A DNA stretch of 64,000 nucleotides from Pseudopyrenochaeta lycopersici (taxonomy: Eukaryota; Ascomycota; Dothideomycetes; Pleosporales; Pseudopyrenochaetaceae), in the NCBI GenBank assembly GCA_003313425.1, contig NHZP01000040.1:186001-250000 (forward strand). The letters are read 5' to 3'. A model generated the notes under the pieces. That model saw only the letters and a program-made list of their open reading frames with translations. It did no database searches and was not told the DNA's origin. How positions within the stretch are numbered: position 1 is the first letter of the stretch; the number at the start of each line of letters is the position of its first letter. Position numbers and translations under genes: made by a program. This document shows, piece by piece, positions 53,708 through 64,000 of the stretch.

Positions 53708-55831
53708 CCGAGGCTCACCTCGTAACGCCCGGCCCCTCGTAACGCCCGCTCCTCAACAATTGCACGGTTTTTTCAACACCACGTATCTCAACCAATATGG
53801 ACCCAGTTATAGATGCGCTTACAGCTATCAACTCCTTGGAGTCTGGAGAAGATATTAATTACACAAAATTGGCGAATACCTATAGCGTTGACCGTAGAAC
53901 GATCGCAAGGCGGCACCAGCTCATTTCAACCTCGCGAGAAGTCAAAGCTCAAAGTCAACAAAATCTCCATCCACACCAAGAAAAGGAGCTCATCCAGTAC
54001 ATCATCCAGCTCACTAAGCGAGGCCTGCCACCTAGCAGGGCTATAATTCGAAACTTTACGTCTTAAATAGCTAAAAAAGAGATTAGAAAGAACTAGGTTA
54101 ATCGCTTTGTCAAGCGGCACAGTATCCATCTTATCTCTCAATATGCAGTTAGTATAGATAACAGCCGCCACAAGGCTGATTCCTTTAATAAGTATAGCCT
54201 CTATTTTAAGCTTTTAGATAATAAGATTAAGTAATATAAGATAGAAGCTCAGCATATATATAATATGGATGAAAAGGGGTTCCTATTAGGAGTAATAGGC
54301 AGGTTAAAGAGGATATTCAGCAGGACCTTATATAAGCGGGGGAACTATAGATCCTTCATCTAGGGTAGTAACAGAGAGTAGATTACCTTAATAGCCTGCA
54401 TCTGCGCGGATGGATCATCTCTAGAGCCTGCCCTGATATTTCAGTCAGCCTCATGCTCAATCCAGGACAGCTGGCTGCAAGAGTTTGATCCTGAGGATAA
54501 TTAAGCTCGCTTTACCTCATCTCCCTCAGGATGGACAAACAACGATTTAGGCCTAGCATGGCTGAAACAGGTGTTTGATCGCAACACCAAGGCAAAAGCT
54601 CGATCCTCCTATCGATTACTTATCCTTGATGGCTATGGATCTCATGTTTCTATAGATTTTATTGACTATTGCGACCAAAACAAGATCCTCCTAGCTATCT
54701 ATCCTCCTCACTCAACCCATAGCTTACAGCCACTTAACGTAAGCATGTTCAAGCCTCTCTCACTCGCGTACTTAGAGGAGATCTCACAGTTCATAGAGAG
54801 AAGCCAGGGGCTAGTCTCTATCAGCAAAAGAGACTTCTATCCTTTCTTCAAAGCAGCCTGGGCAGCTTCATTTAAAAAGGAGACCATCCTTAAGGCCTTT
54901 GAGGCAACTAGCCTATCGCCCTTTAATCCTGAGGTTATCCTTAAAAAGTTCAACACTAGGCTAGCTATGCAGGGGAATATAAGCGATAGTGAGTCCTCAG
55001 AGCTGAGTGCTGAGAATTGGAGGGAGCTAGAGGCGCTAGTACGCCACGTTATCACGCATCGCGAGGATAAAGGGGCTAGAAAGCTCAGCAGGATCTTTCA
55101 CCACATCTGCACTAAAAAGGCTATCCTTGAGCATGAAGTAACAGCTATAAGAGGCGCTCTTATCCATGAGAGGAAGCGCAGGAAGCAGAGCAAGGTCCTC
55201 CCATTGCAGCCAGATGAGGACTATCATGGTGGTGCTGTATTCTGGTCACCCAAGAAAGTGAAGGAGGCACGTGACCGACAGGAGGCTAGAGCTCGCAAGG
55301 AGGAGGAGCAGCAACGTCAAAAGCTTAAAGCAGCTAAGCATCGTAAGGAGCAAAAGCAGGCTAAGGCTGAGATGGTTCAAGCAAGGCGAGTAGCTAGGGC
55401 TGAGGCTAGGTTACTGAGGCAGAGGGAAAAGGCAGATCGAGCTGCTGATCAGGCCGCCAGGCGGGCTGCTCGTAAGGCTGTAAAACGACTCAAACAAGCT
55501 CTTAAATTGTCCTAAAAAGGAAAAAAGAGCAGCCTTAAAACTGCTGCAAAGGCTGTTACTAGAAAAAGGCAGGTTGTGAGGCCTCGCAGTGTTGAGAAGG
55601 CCGCAGGTGCAGAATCAGGCCTACCGCCTGTTTTGTCACGTGGCGGCCGCGAAATCAAAGCTCCTATCAAGTACCAGTAGCTCTAGATAGCTATTAGCCT
55701 TATGAATCGATCCACCAGAAAAAATCGCGATAATAGCTATAGTATGAGGCTCAATAGCCTCAAGTTTGTTGATGGGTTTGATGTTCGGAGCGGGCGTTAC
55801 GAGGGGCCGGGCGTTACGAGGTGAGCCTCGG
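53708..55831 (+). mobile_element. Fot1/pogo-like DNA transposon with perfect 45-bp inverted repeats
   Basis: The element spans 2124 bases. Its left end (53708-53752) and right end (55787-55831) are perfect inverted copies of 45 bases, starting CCGAGGCTCACC. Each terminal repeat contains two direct copies of CCTCGTAACGCCCG. The outer TA on each side is the target duplication. The inside carries a pogo-type transposase frame with stops. The ends are unmutated by eye, whereas the coding part has RIP-type stops. Confidence 0.92.
53797..55515 (+). pseudogene. Fot1/pogo-like transposase with six in-frame stops
   Basis: One reading frame runs from the ATG at 53797 to the TAA at 55513-55515 (573 codons) without any frameshift. 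It begins with a psq-type helix-turn-helix (INYTKLANTYSVDRRTIARR) and contains the DDE_1 catalytic blocks YNMDEKGF, LLILDGYGSH and AIYPPHSTHSLQPLNV. The C-terminus is Lys/Arg/Ala-rich. Six stop codons interrupt it, at 54064, 54094, 54232, 54361, 54379 and 54502 (TAA or TAG). Each is explained by one C-to-T or G-to-A change from Gln or Trp. All lie within 440 bases. The second half is open and could be translated from an internal start at 54571. The protein would cut and paste the element, but this copy should not make it. Confidence 0.88.
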
Positions 55832-55833
55832 TA

Positions 55834-57191
55834 CAGTGCCCTTCCAAAAGTTCTCGCCGCGCTAGTGCGACGCGCACCATCACAACAACACCACCTCAAC
55901 TTTGCAGTATTATAATTATGCCACTACAACGCTAAATTCTTTAAGAAATAGACTAAAATACGCGCAGACGTCCTAATTTAACAGTCTAGTAGTAGAATTA
56001 AATTATTAGCGTGCTACATAGTAGTGCTACAGTTACTAAAGTTGCTAACGCGTTTAGCCGTAGTGAACGCAGTATACGCAACATTAGGAAAAGATATTAA
56101 CAAACTAGCAAAATAACAGATAAACCTTACAGCAGTAGACTACCTATACTATCGCTTTATTAGAAGAAGATCATCTATCGTAAAGCACGCGCACAGCTAA
56201 AAATTACGTATAAAGAGCTAGCTAAAGAGGCAGTAGTCATAAATCCAGATAGCACTACTTTAAAGCTACCTAGCTATTCTATATTACAGCGGTATCTTAA
56301 AGGATAAGGCCTTACTAAATCTCCTTATAAAAAGCGTCTAAAGCTTAATAAATCGCGTGCGTTACAGTAGCTTAAGTTCTATAGAGAGTACTCTTATTTC
56401 CTGTAGCATTAACGCACTATACGCTTCTTAGATAAGTGCTCCTTTTAGAAAGGCTTAGGGTAAATATAAGAGTAGGTATTTCGCAATTTATAAGAGAAAT
56501 AGAAGATAATAATACTTTAAACTTATAGCTATAGTAAGAAGGTAGTATAGATAGTGTAGGGTTTAATATAGCTAGATAAACGTAGGCGTATACAGAGGAG
56601 CCCTCTAGTTATAATAGAGCGCGATCCTAATACTCTAAACTATAGATACTCTACTAAAAGTTATATTAAGGCTTTAAAGAAAGGCCTCTTACGATTATAG
56701 CGTCGTTTACAGCTTTTTATGCAGGATAACGCGCGCGTACATACAGCTGCAGGCCTGCAGCCACAAGGAGATTTCTGGCTGAGCACCACATTAGTACAGT
56801 TAACTAGCTACCCTACTTACCTAATCTTAACCTAATTAAGCACCTCTAGTAGTATCTTAAAAAGCTTATATATAGATTCTATCCTTAGTATAATAATTAT
56901 AGTTAAGCTATAGAGGAGTAGGATAGCTTTTGCGCTGCATTGAAAAGTTGCTGGCGTCGCATACCAGCTAGCCTGATTCGGCGCCTTATCATGAGCATGC
57001 CACAACAAATTAATGCATGCAAGAAAGCGCGAGGGTGGCAAACGAAATACTGAACCTGTGCGCAACTACTGCTTTAAAAAAAATTAAATTATATTATATA
57101 TTGGCTGAGATTCATGGTGTTGAAGTTTTGTGCCCATGTGCTGGTGAGGGTGGCTCGTGCGTGCGCGGCGAGAACTTTTGGAAGGGCACTG
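55834..57191 (+). mobile_element. Tc1/mariner-like transposon, old and RIP-mutated
   Basis: The ends 55834-55862 and 57163-57191 are perfect inverted repeats of 29 bases starting CAGTGCCCTTCC. TA dinucleotides flank both sides (55832-55833 and 57192-57193). The inside is AT-rich and a Tc1-type transposase can be followed in pieces: MPLQR at 55918, RARAQ...YKELAKEA near 56190, the DDE region MQDNARVHTA near 56722 and the end ALKSCWRRIPASLIRRL (about 56938-57053), with many stops between. The element is 1358 bases long. It is more damaged than its Fot1-like neighbour and therefore probably older. Confidence 0.9.
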
Positions 57192-57193
57192 TA

Positions 57194-60051
57194 ACATCTT
57201 CTGAAAGCCACGTGGTTCCCGTTATGATATGACGAGGCCTTTGAAAAGTGCCTACTGTCACATGAAGGCGAATCATGTGCTACAAGAAGCATACAAGGCC
57301 CAGGCGCGCATATTCCTGCATCCATTCTTCTTCCTCTTAAATACGAATAAACATGTGATGCGAGTGATATGGGTGTGCTGACTGTCGCGTGACGATTATT
57401 GAAGTTGCGGATCAGAAGATAGAGGAATGAAGAATCATACGAGATCAGATGTCGGGGGATTCCGCCCCGGTCCGATCTCCCGGCCTGGAGAGTTCACTCC
57501 AAGTTCTGCCTGGACGGAGAATTTTCTCATTTCCATACTTGTTGTATCGTACCTTGAACCTCCTACCGGTCTTCAAGCTCCGCTACAATTTTAAACTTGC
57601 AGTGTCATGATCACGACTCTATTCATTGGCGGCAAGTGCGGATACAGTCACTGTCATACTTGCTTGCGCTCATACAATTGTGACCGCCAATTAGCCTAGT
57701 GAAACATAACTCTTGCCACAGTGTAACCATCTTTCGAATTACACTCAGCATACTAATGGGCCTGTAAATTTACATATCATGACCGCACCACCGATTTTGC
57801 GCCCTACAGACAAATTCGGAGCGAAAATGCACTCAAGGATGAGTAAGAGGTGGCCTTCATACCGCTGATCCATAGGAAGACCTTGTCAGCGATATCAGAT
57901 GTTTTCATTACCGTTAATAGTCTCTTGCCTTCGAAACTCGAGCCTGTGCCAGTTGACACAGGTAGAGCTTTGTGGAACAGAATAGTCGGTTGCGATGGAT
58001 AGTGCATCGTTTCGAATGCACCGCAAGCACAAACCTACGATGATAAACACTCCCTTCAGGCAGTGAGTTTTGTGCCTGACTGCCCTTGTGCGCAATACAG
58101 AAGTGCCGGGACAATTTCTCAACCCCGACGAACGGTGTAAGATTGACCAGTCCCACACTTTGCCTTGCTTGTATACCCATTATTGATTCATATAGCGATC
58201 CAGTTTGTGAAAAACGTTGGTCACATTTCCCCGCCCGCCGGTTATACGGCCGGTACCAAAGTTTGGACAAAAATGAGTATGGGGCTTGAAAATGTGGAGC
58301 TACGTTGAAAGATTCCCCGAGGCTGAAAAATAATCCGGGAAACGCTAGGTAACCAGTCGATGGTGGAGGTTGTTCATGTGGACGCACTTCCCAGCAGTTG
58401 GCCATCGGTGGGAATACTGGTCAATTTGGGATTCAACAGCGACTCCCTCGTTCCACCTACTTCAAACCGTTCAAGGGAAGAATAATCTGTTCTATGAATC
58501 GTAGTATTTCAAAATCCTCTTGATAGTGTTATAACGGCTCCCCTTGTTTTAAGAACCTGGTGAAAACGTTCGAGTTGGTTATTTTGGCCGATATCTCGTG
58601 GACTAATCGTAGGAGTTGGAGCGCATGTCTAACTTCTCAATGGAGCCTTTCTAGCTCCTTCAGTGAATCGTACAATACTACAAGTGAAAAAAGATGAGCA
58701 AAATACATGTCTGTGATTAATATTGGCGGTCAAAGCAGTGAAGCAGAAACAGAAAATAAGACTGCGACCCGATGAGGTTACGGATCGTTCATGCGGATAA
58801 ACATCCTCGTATACTCTGAATGCCTTGTCAGTATTGAAATTACGTCTTTGGAAAAATGGTCCAGGACTTGGTTACACCATAGGGGATGAGTTTCGGATGT
58901 ATAAGTCGTCTTAAATCAGTCTGCCCCTTCATGTATAAGTGCATCCCGCGCGTGGTGTTGCTTTGGTGGTCATTTGGAATATGCCTCTTGCTACTGAGCC
59001 CCAAGTATCGACGTGACCATATTAAATGACAATTAAGTGTATTCTGTCATAATGTTGACACTTGGATATAGTGCGATCTTTCGTCGCACCCTGAAGCTTT
59101 AGTTTACCGTACTTCAAACTACCGCTTTATGCCGGATTTTCACGGACAGAATGTAAGGAAAACCGAAGAAGAGACGATCATTTCTCAGGAAGATAGTCCG
59201 CAATGGTTAGGCTGAGTTTAACATAGAGACTGAAAGCCAAACGAAATTTGGCTTCCAAATGCTCTTCGGGAGCTGAAGGTCGCACATCGGGCCCAGCACC
59301 GCACTGCTAATACGTCGATATAATTGATCCATTGGAAAAGAAAACAATGAAAAGGGGGAAATGGCATCATCTCAAAGTTTGTGTTTTCGAATTCACTATA
59401 TTGACCTGATTGTACAGCTTTTCGTAGCATACCTATGGGCTGCGTTTGATCGTGCCCAAACAGGCGATTTATGAGCTATAAGAAAGACCAGACAAAGGGA
59501 GGCAAAGATCTGAGAATTGGAGGGAGGATCTGGGATTTAATATGGCCGAAATGTATCGAAATAACAACGTCACATCGCCTCATCGTATTGTGGGGCCACG
59601 ACACAGACTGGAATGGTACATTAGGACCTATCAAGTATACTGCTTGGTGTGCGCCTTCCTCCACAAACGCGCAGAAGATCATCCCGAGGAAGCCATAAAA
59701 ATATTCCAGGGATGAATTTGGTGGAAGGTGTTCAAATGCTGCACGATCTTTTCCCCTGGATGCAGCGCCTAGGCAGATCCTTCGCCAAGCAGAAGCTAGG
59801 CAATATAACCTATAGGTGATGGCATTGTCATCGGGGTTATGGAGGTTGAGGTTTGGAACAGCACACACCGGCGACTCTTACAGAAGTTGGGAAAATTTAA
59901 GTTCTAATTGCGATGTATTTACAACGGATTTTCAATATTGGATCCAGCCAAAACGTGCTTCTTCTCCTGTCTAGTATCACGACAATGCTATCTAGAATCT
60001 AATACCCACCGTGAATATGCTTGAAAGTATCTCAACACCAACGCTATGCTA
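57194..60051. other. Gene-poor region right of the transposons
   Basis: About 2.9 kb. Frames such as 57914-58405 (minus) and 59476-59868 (minus) are open but resemble nothing known and have no typical codon pattern. No repeat, RNA gene or further transposon was recognised. Confidence 0.5.
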
Positions 60052-61938
60052 TTAAAAGTCCCACAGAGTGCCGAATGCATGCAGTCCAGCCGCGCGACAA
60101 CCCCTCATCATCTCATCGTTTCCTTGCATGTTTGACGTAATGAAGATGACCTCGGCTCCAAATCTAGTCCATGTGTCTTTGAGCAGTTCCATGGTATCTG
60201 GACGCCCCCCTCGCTTTTTAGAGTCCCATAGAATCATTCTCTCAGGTTCGATATGCTTTCTGATCAGACCTGTAATAGTTGGCCCGAACGTTCGCTCTTG
60301 ATCAGAGCCTATCCAAATAAGGAACCAGTCTGGACTTTGGATGCAGGTGGAAAGCGCTGCGCCGATACCAGTTCCGGTACAAATACGAATTCCTCTCTTG
60401 AACATTGCAGAAGCATGACCGACACCAGCTACGTTACATTAGCTGATGATAAAAAAAGGACAATAAACAAACGTACCAAACTTCAGCTGTCTAGTCCAAA
60501 CTGTCTTGGGTGGGTTTGCAACAAGTTCTTTTGTGAAGTCTCCTTGAACGCCGCAGATCATATAGTGATACGGAGACTTTCGACCTTGACTGATGATGCC
60601 GAAAGCGTGATACTCCATAATTGAGGTGCGACTGATTCTTCCCAAGAGACCTTGCTGCATACCACGATCGAACCGGAGGACAGCGACCTTGGGTGACGGA
60701 ATTTCGACTTCAACAGGAACCTCTCGAAGGGTTACCCAAGGGATGAGGACGCTGAAAGAAGTCAGCAACAGTGATCAAGAAAGTGATGAATAACTTACAA
60801 AATTGTCATGAATATGGCAAACCATAACTCTTGAGCACTGAGCAGCGCGTTGGTGTCGGCATGCCATTCCCCACGCTTGATATCGTAAGCATTTCCCATG
60901 ACAACGAACATCCAAGTCGTCTAGTATGAATTAGTGGCAGAATTGAAGACATTTTGAGACATGGTACACACTGCAAGGCCCAGCCATCCAATGAATCGAT
61001 GATGCTTTTCGAAGACGTTATGATAGGTGCTGACAGGGGAATTAGTTATCAAAGCTCGAGGCAGCTATCGGAGCTACTTACTTGCGAACCCAAGGGAAAG
61101 CACTCAAGACAGAGATGATGATGAAAACATTTGTGATTATACCGCTGATAATCACAGCTTTGTGCTGAAGGGCGCGATAGCGTATGATATCTACGATCTT
61201 GAAAACTAGCCACCTGGAGCTATGTCAGCACTGCTCAGCATCAGGTTTCAAAACTGTCTTACCCAGCACCAGATAGAGCGCATCCTGAGTGAATGCCTCC
61301 GGCATGCTGCAAAGCAGAAGTTGCCGCGAGCTTGACGCACAAGGGGGCCCACTAAGCAATCTTTGTCAGCAACCGTTGCTTGGCTTGTGAGGAGAAGTAC
61401 GTACGCCTCGCAGGCTATAGATGGCAACCATATACAGAAAACGCATCCAAAGCTCGTTTCGCATCATAACTGCGCAGAGGAGGTTACCAAGTACCAGGGC
61501 GCCCAGATGATTCTCGGCGTACGGGAACCGACCAAGTGCAGCCATGATGATACCAGCCAGATTCAGCAATGTTATGAAGGTGAAGAATCTCCGGTATACG
61601 TTGAACCAAAGCACAAACAGGATCCACCGACTGACTTTTTGTTTTGCCGGTGCTGGTTTCTTGACAGTTGCCTTGAGTTCATTGGCATCAGTGGCTCGTG
61701 GTTCCCGAGGCCATGATAACGATAGTTCCGGCACACTCGAAAAGGGCGTGATTCCTTCATGGACAGGTGAAACCGGAGATAGCTGAGTATTCAGACGTGT
61801 TACTTTCTCTGAACCGAGGAATACAAAAGGTGGAGGCGCCGTCAGCTCCAGTGTGCTTTCGTACATGCCCTTCTCTGCATCGTCCAAGGAGTCATGGCTG
61901 CGGCCATCAGGGGTATGAATTTGCGGTGGGACGACCAT
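60052..61938 (-). CDS. TmpA-like integral membrane flavoprotein
   Basis: Seven exons on the minus strand, in transcript order 61405-61938, 61263-61351, 61082-61213, 60972-61029, 60799-60920, 60477-60751 and 60052-60428, give 528 residues. All junctions hold frame and use standard signals. The first 130 residues are cytosolic and Pro/Ser-rich. Several hydrophobic helices follow (WILFVLWFNVYRRFFTFITLL, HLGALVLGNLLCAV, AVIISGIITNVFIIISVLSA, ELWFAIFMTIL). The C-terminal half resembles ferredoxin-reductase-type nucleotide-binding modules: YHAFGIIS, GICTGTGIGAALS-like RICTGTGIGAAL, and DWFLIWIGSDQERTFG. This order fits TmpA-type proteins, known in Aspergillus as membrane flavoproteins that influence conidiation. 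The substrate is unknown. No secondary-metabolite gene is adjacent. Confidence 0.78.
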
Positions 61939-64000
61939 GTTTTTATGTGCCCCTTAAGGCTTCTAGAAAAAGCTGCTGAGAAATAATGCTGCGGAGTGAC
62001 TTGGGAAGGTACAGTCACTCGCAGGTTCCAGAGCGTGAGTTTTAATCAGTGTCGGGCGGCCAAGCCCCACCACTGAGGTTTTCCAGCAACCCGAGAAATG
62101 TGTATGAAGTTTCATCGCTAGATAGACTCTGCAGAACGGGCTAGCCACATATGCCGGAAGTGGGTGTACTCACCATCAAGGCTGCCGTGGGAGCTGAAGT
62201 GGCACGCGGTTGATTTGCCGTCCGTGCTGGCCCTTATCCGGGGAGCAATATCATTTGGTCCGTCAGACCAATATATGAAGTGATATTGTCATTGTGCGTA
62301 CCGTTTGTTCGCAGCCTGTGCTCCTATCATAGGTGTTGGAAAAGGCCCCACTCGGCGTACACCCACAGCACTGGGTATCGCTCGAACAGGTCATTTTGTG
62401 GCGTAGATGCTTCGATATGCTTTCCAGAATGCAGCCCAACTCCCGACGGAACGTCACCAATGAAAATCAAGAATGAGCAATGCAGAGATCAACTACCGAA
62501 ATCGCAAAACTCGGCTATGAGCGGAGGAAAACAGTACAGTGCAAACCAGACCTCATCTCTTCTCAGACTCGTCGAGACACGTCCCATAGCCCGGTCATTG
62601 GGATGTGCGACAGGCGCTCAGAGATTCATTCGGGGAGATTGGGGCTCTGTATCCCCCGGTCCGACGTCCGACGTTGATTGTTCAGTTCCCCACGTGTAAT
62701 TGCGTCAAGATGCAGCAGCCAGAATCCGGGGTTAATCTGGATAAAGGGAGCTTGAATGGAAATCTCCATTATCAGCCCTTATTACTGCGCTGTCATCTTG
62801 TATTTCGTCCTTTTTAGGCATGATCTCATCGTACAGTACATGCACGTATCTCGTCAGATTGGGCATATGGTGGGATGAGGATGCAGAGACTTAATAATCT
62901 ATACATATATGAATTAGGAAATTCGAGCTTCCGACTTTGTCTTGGCACCTTACCTGTTCCCGGTTACCGGCAGCGGCAGACGATCAGAGCCGCGCTCATT
63001 GCATGCTCCTATCGCCTATACCATCGCCTTCTAGACGCCTACTTCATGCGCACAGTATACGTTGCTCGCACGTATTGGTTTAGAGTCGGGAAGCGGACTG
63101 TAGAATAAGAGCTCATATATTGTAGTGGTGGGCGAGCCGCTCGTATCTGAGATTGGGCAGCGCAGACATCATGTGAGCAGAAAAGGTCGTGTACGTCGCG
63201 TCGAGGAAAGTCACTTGGTGCGCTAGACTCGGCAGCAAGCTGAAAGGCTGGGTCGAGTACCGGCAGGCTAAACTTTATTAAGTAAGCCCGCCTTGTCTAA
63301 TAATCTCGGTGCTGGTGGGCGACTTACGTTGCAAGGATTTCAGGCTTAACCTTGAGGTCCGAACCTCCGATACTAATACGGTTAGTCTGGTCCGATTTTA
63401 AGGGTTGCGCAGTGCTTGCTTGCTTGACCGGAGACATTAGATCGGCGGGCATTCTTGAAGCCTTCACGTCTGGGACTTTTGGGGCTTGATCTGTCTGTTG
63501 TGGGGGTCACCAAAGTGGCTGCAAGGCGAACACGGCGGCTGTGATTCAATTCGAGTGAAGAGTCCTATACACAATGAGAGAATGACGTGAAGTGCGAATC
63601 CATAGCCTTCATCCCTGCCACAAAGCTCGATTAAGCCGATCTGCGTTTGGAATCTCGCATTGGCGCGATGAACTGCAGCTAAGGAGTCGGAGGACCTGAA
63701 ACGTCCCACGTGAGGTCGGATGGCTACAAGGACGTAGTCTTCGGGGCACTTCCCGTTCTTCCGCCCTCTTCACTCTGCCTTGAAATACAAGAACTGCCTG
63801 TCATCACCCCATCTCCGATCACATCGAATTCGAACATCATCATCGGGCCTCAGCCCCCCACACCTGTAGTTTCGCGTTGCCTTACCAAGCCCGTATCCGC
63901 TGTTATTTCCTAGTAAGGACCCAGATGCAAACCTCTCCGCTCCTGAAAGGAATAAGACAGTTGAGGCTGTGAACGCCACAGGTTAAAACCCTGGAAGTGA
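61939..64000. other. Right-end region without a recognisable gene
   Basis: About 2 kb. It should include the promoter of the TmpA-like gene. Frames at 62280-62699 and 63710-63979 are open but short, overlap others and match nothing known. Confidence 0.5.

Noticed and set aside
57914..58405. 163-residue open frame on the minus strand
   Set aside because: Composition and pattern do not look like a protein family I know, and there is no neighbouring exon that extends it.

Overview
This window reads as nuclear DNA of a filamentous ascomycete (Pezizomycotina). Genes are widely spaced. Most introns are 45-110 nt, with GTRNGT donors and CTRAC-type branch sites. The gene families are typical fungal ones: HET, HeLo, GH54, Zn2Cys6, LigB dioxygenase, TmpA-like and OTT_1508-like deaminase. 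Old transposons carry transition-type nonsense changes of the kind left by RIP. I cannot place it below that rank. No tRNA, rRNA or CRISPR was found.

Left part (1-9.5 kb): the 3' end of a LIM-domain gene, a tiny three-exon gene (75 aa), a metaxin/SAM35-like mitochondrial gene, a class I methyltransferase, a HET-domain gene, and a HeLo-domain gene with a kinase-like C-terminus on the minus strand. The HeLo gene is head-to-head with a large kinase-ankyrin gene (9.76-14.1 kb). HET, HeLo-pseudokinase and kinase-ankyrin form a compact block that looks like a self/non-self or cell-death locus. The HeLo-pseudokinase/kinase-ankyrin pair resembles the animal MLKL/RIPK layout, and I rank it as the most interesting system here.

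Middle (14.1-33.5 kb): a decayed accessory region. It holds a broken Zn2Cys6 regulator, a broken CoA-transferase III gene, an apparently intact GH54 arabinofuranosidase (abfB), an intact LigB-type dioxygenase with a second decayed copy of its flank interrupted by a Tc1-like relic, a small methyltransferase, and a frameshifted FAD-linked oxidase with a 44-nt T run in an intron.

At 33.6-35.5 kb lie an isopentenyltransferase and a LOG-type phosphoribohydrolase in tandem. Together these are the two core steps of cytokinin synthesis. They are followed by a second HET gene on the minus strand.

From 38.8 to 50.4 kb the region is mostly housekeeping: a DUF1264 protein, an acidic NOPCHAP1-like protein, an eIF4E-family protein lacking two canonical tryptophans, prohibitin 1 and a C2H2 factor. 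At 52.2-53.6 kb is a predicted deaminase of the OTT_1508-like family. Next to it are two DNA transposons: a Fot1/pogo-like element with perfect 45-bp inverted repeats and six in-frame stops, and an older Tc1-like element. The two share one TA dinucleotide. The right end holds a seven-exon TmpA-like membrane flavoprotein gene and about 2 kb with nothing recognisable.
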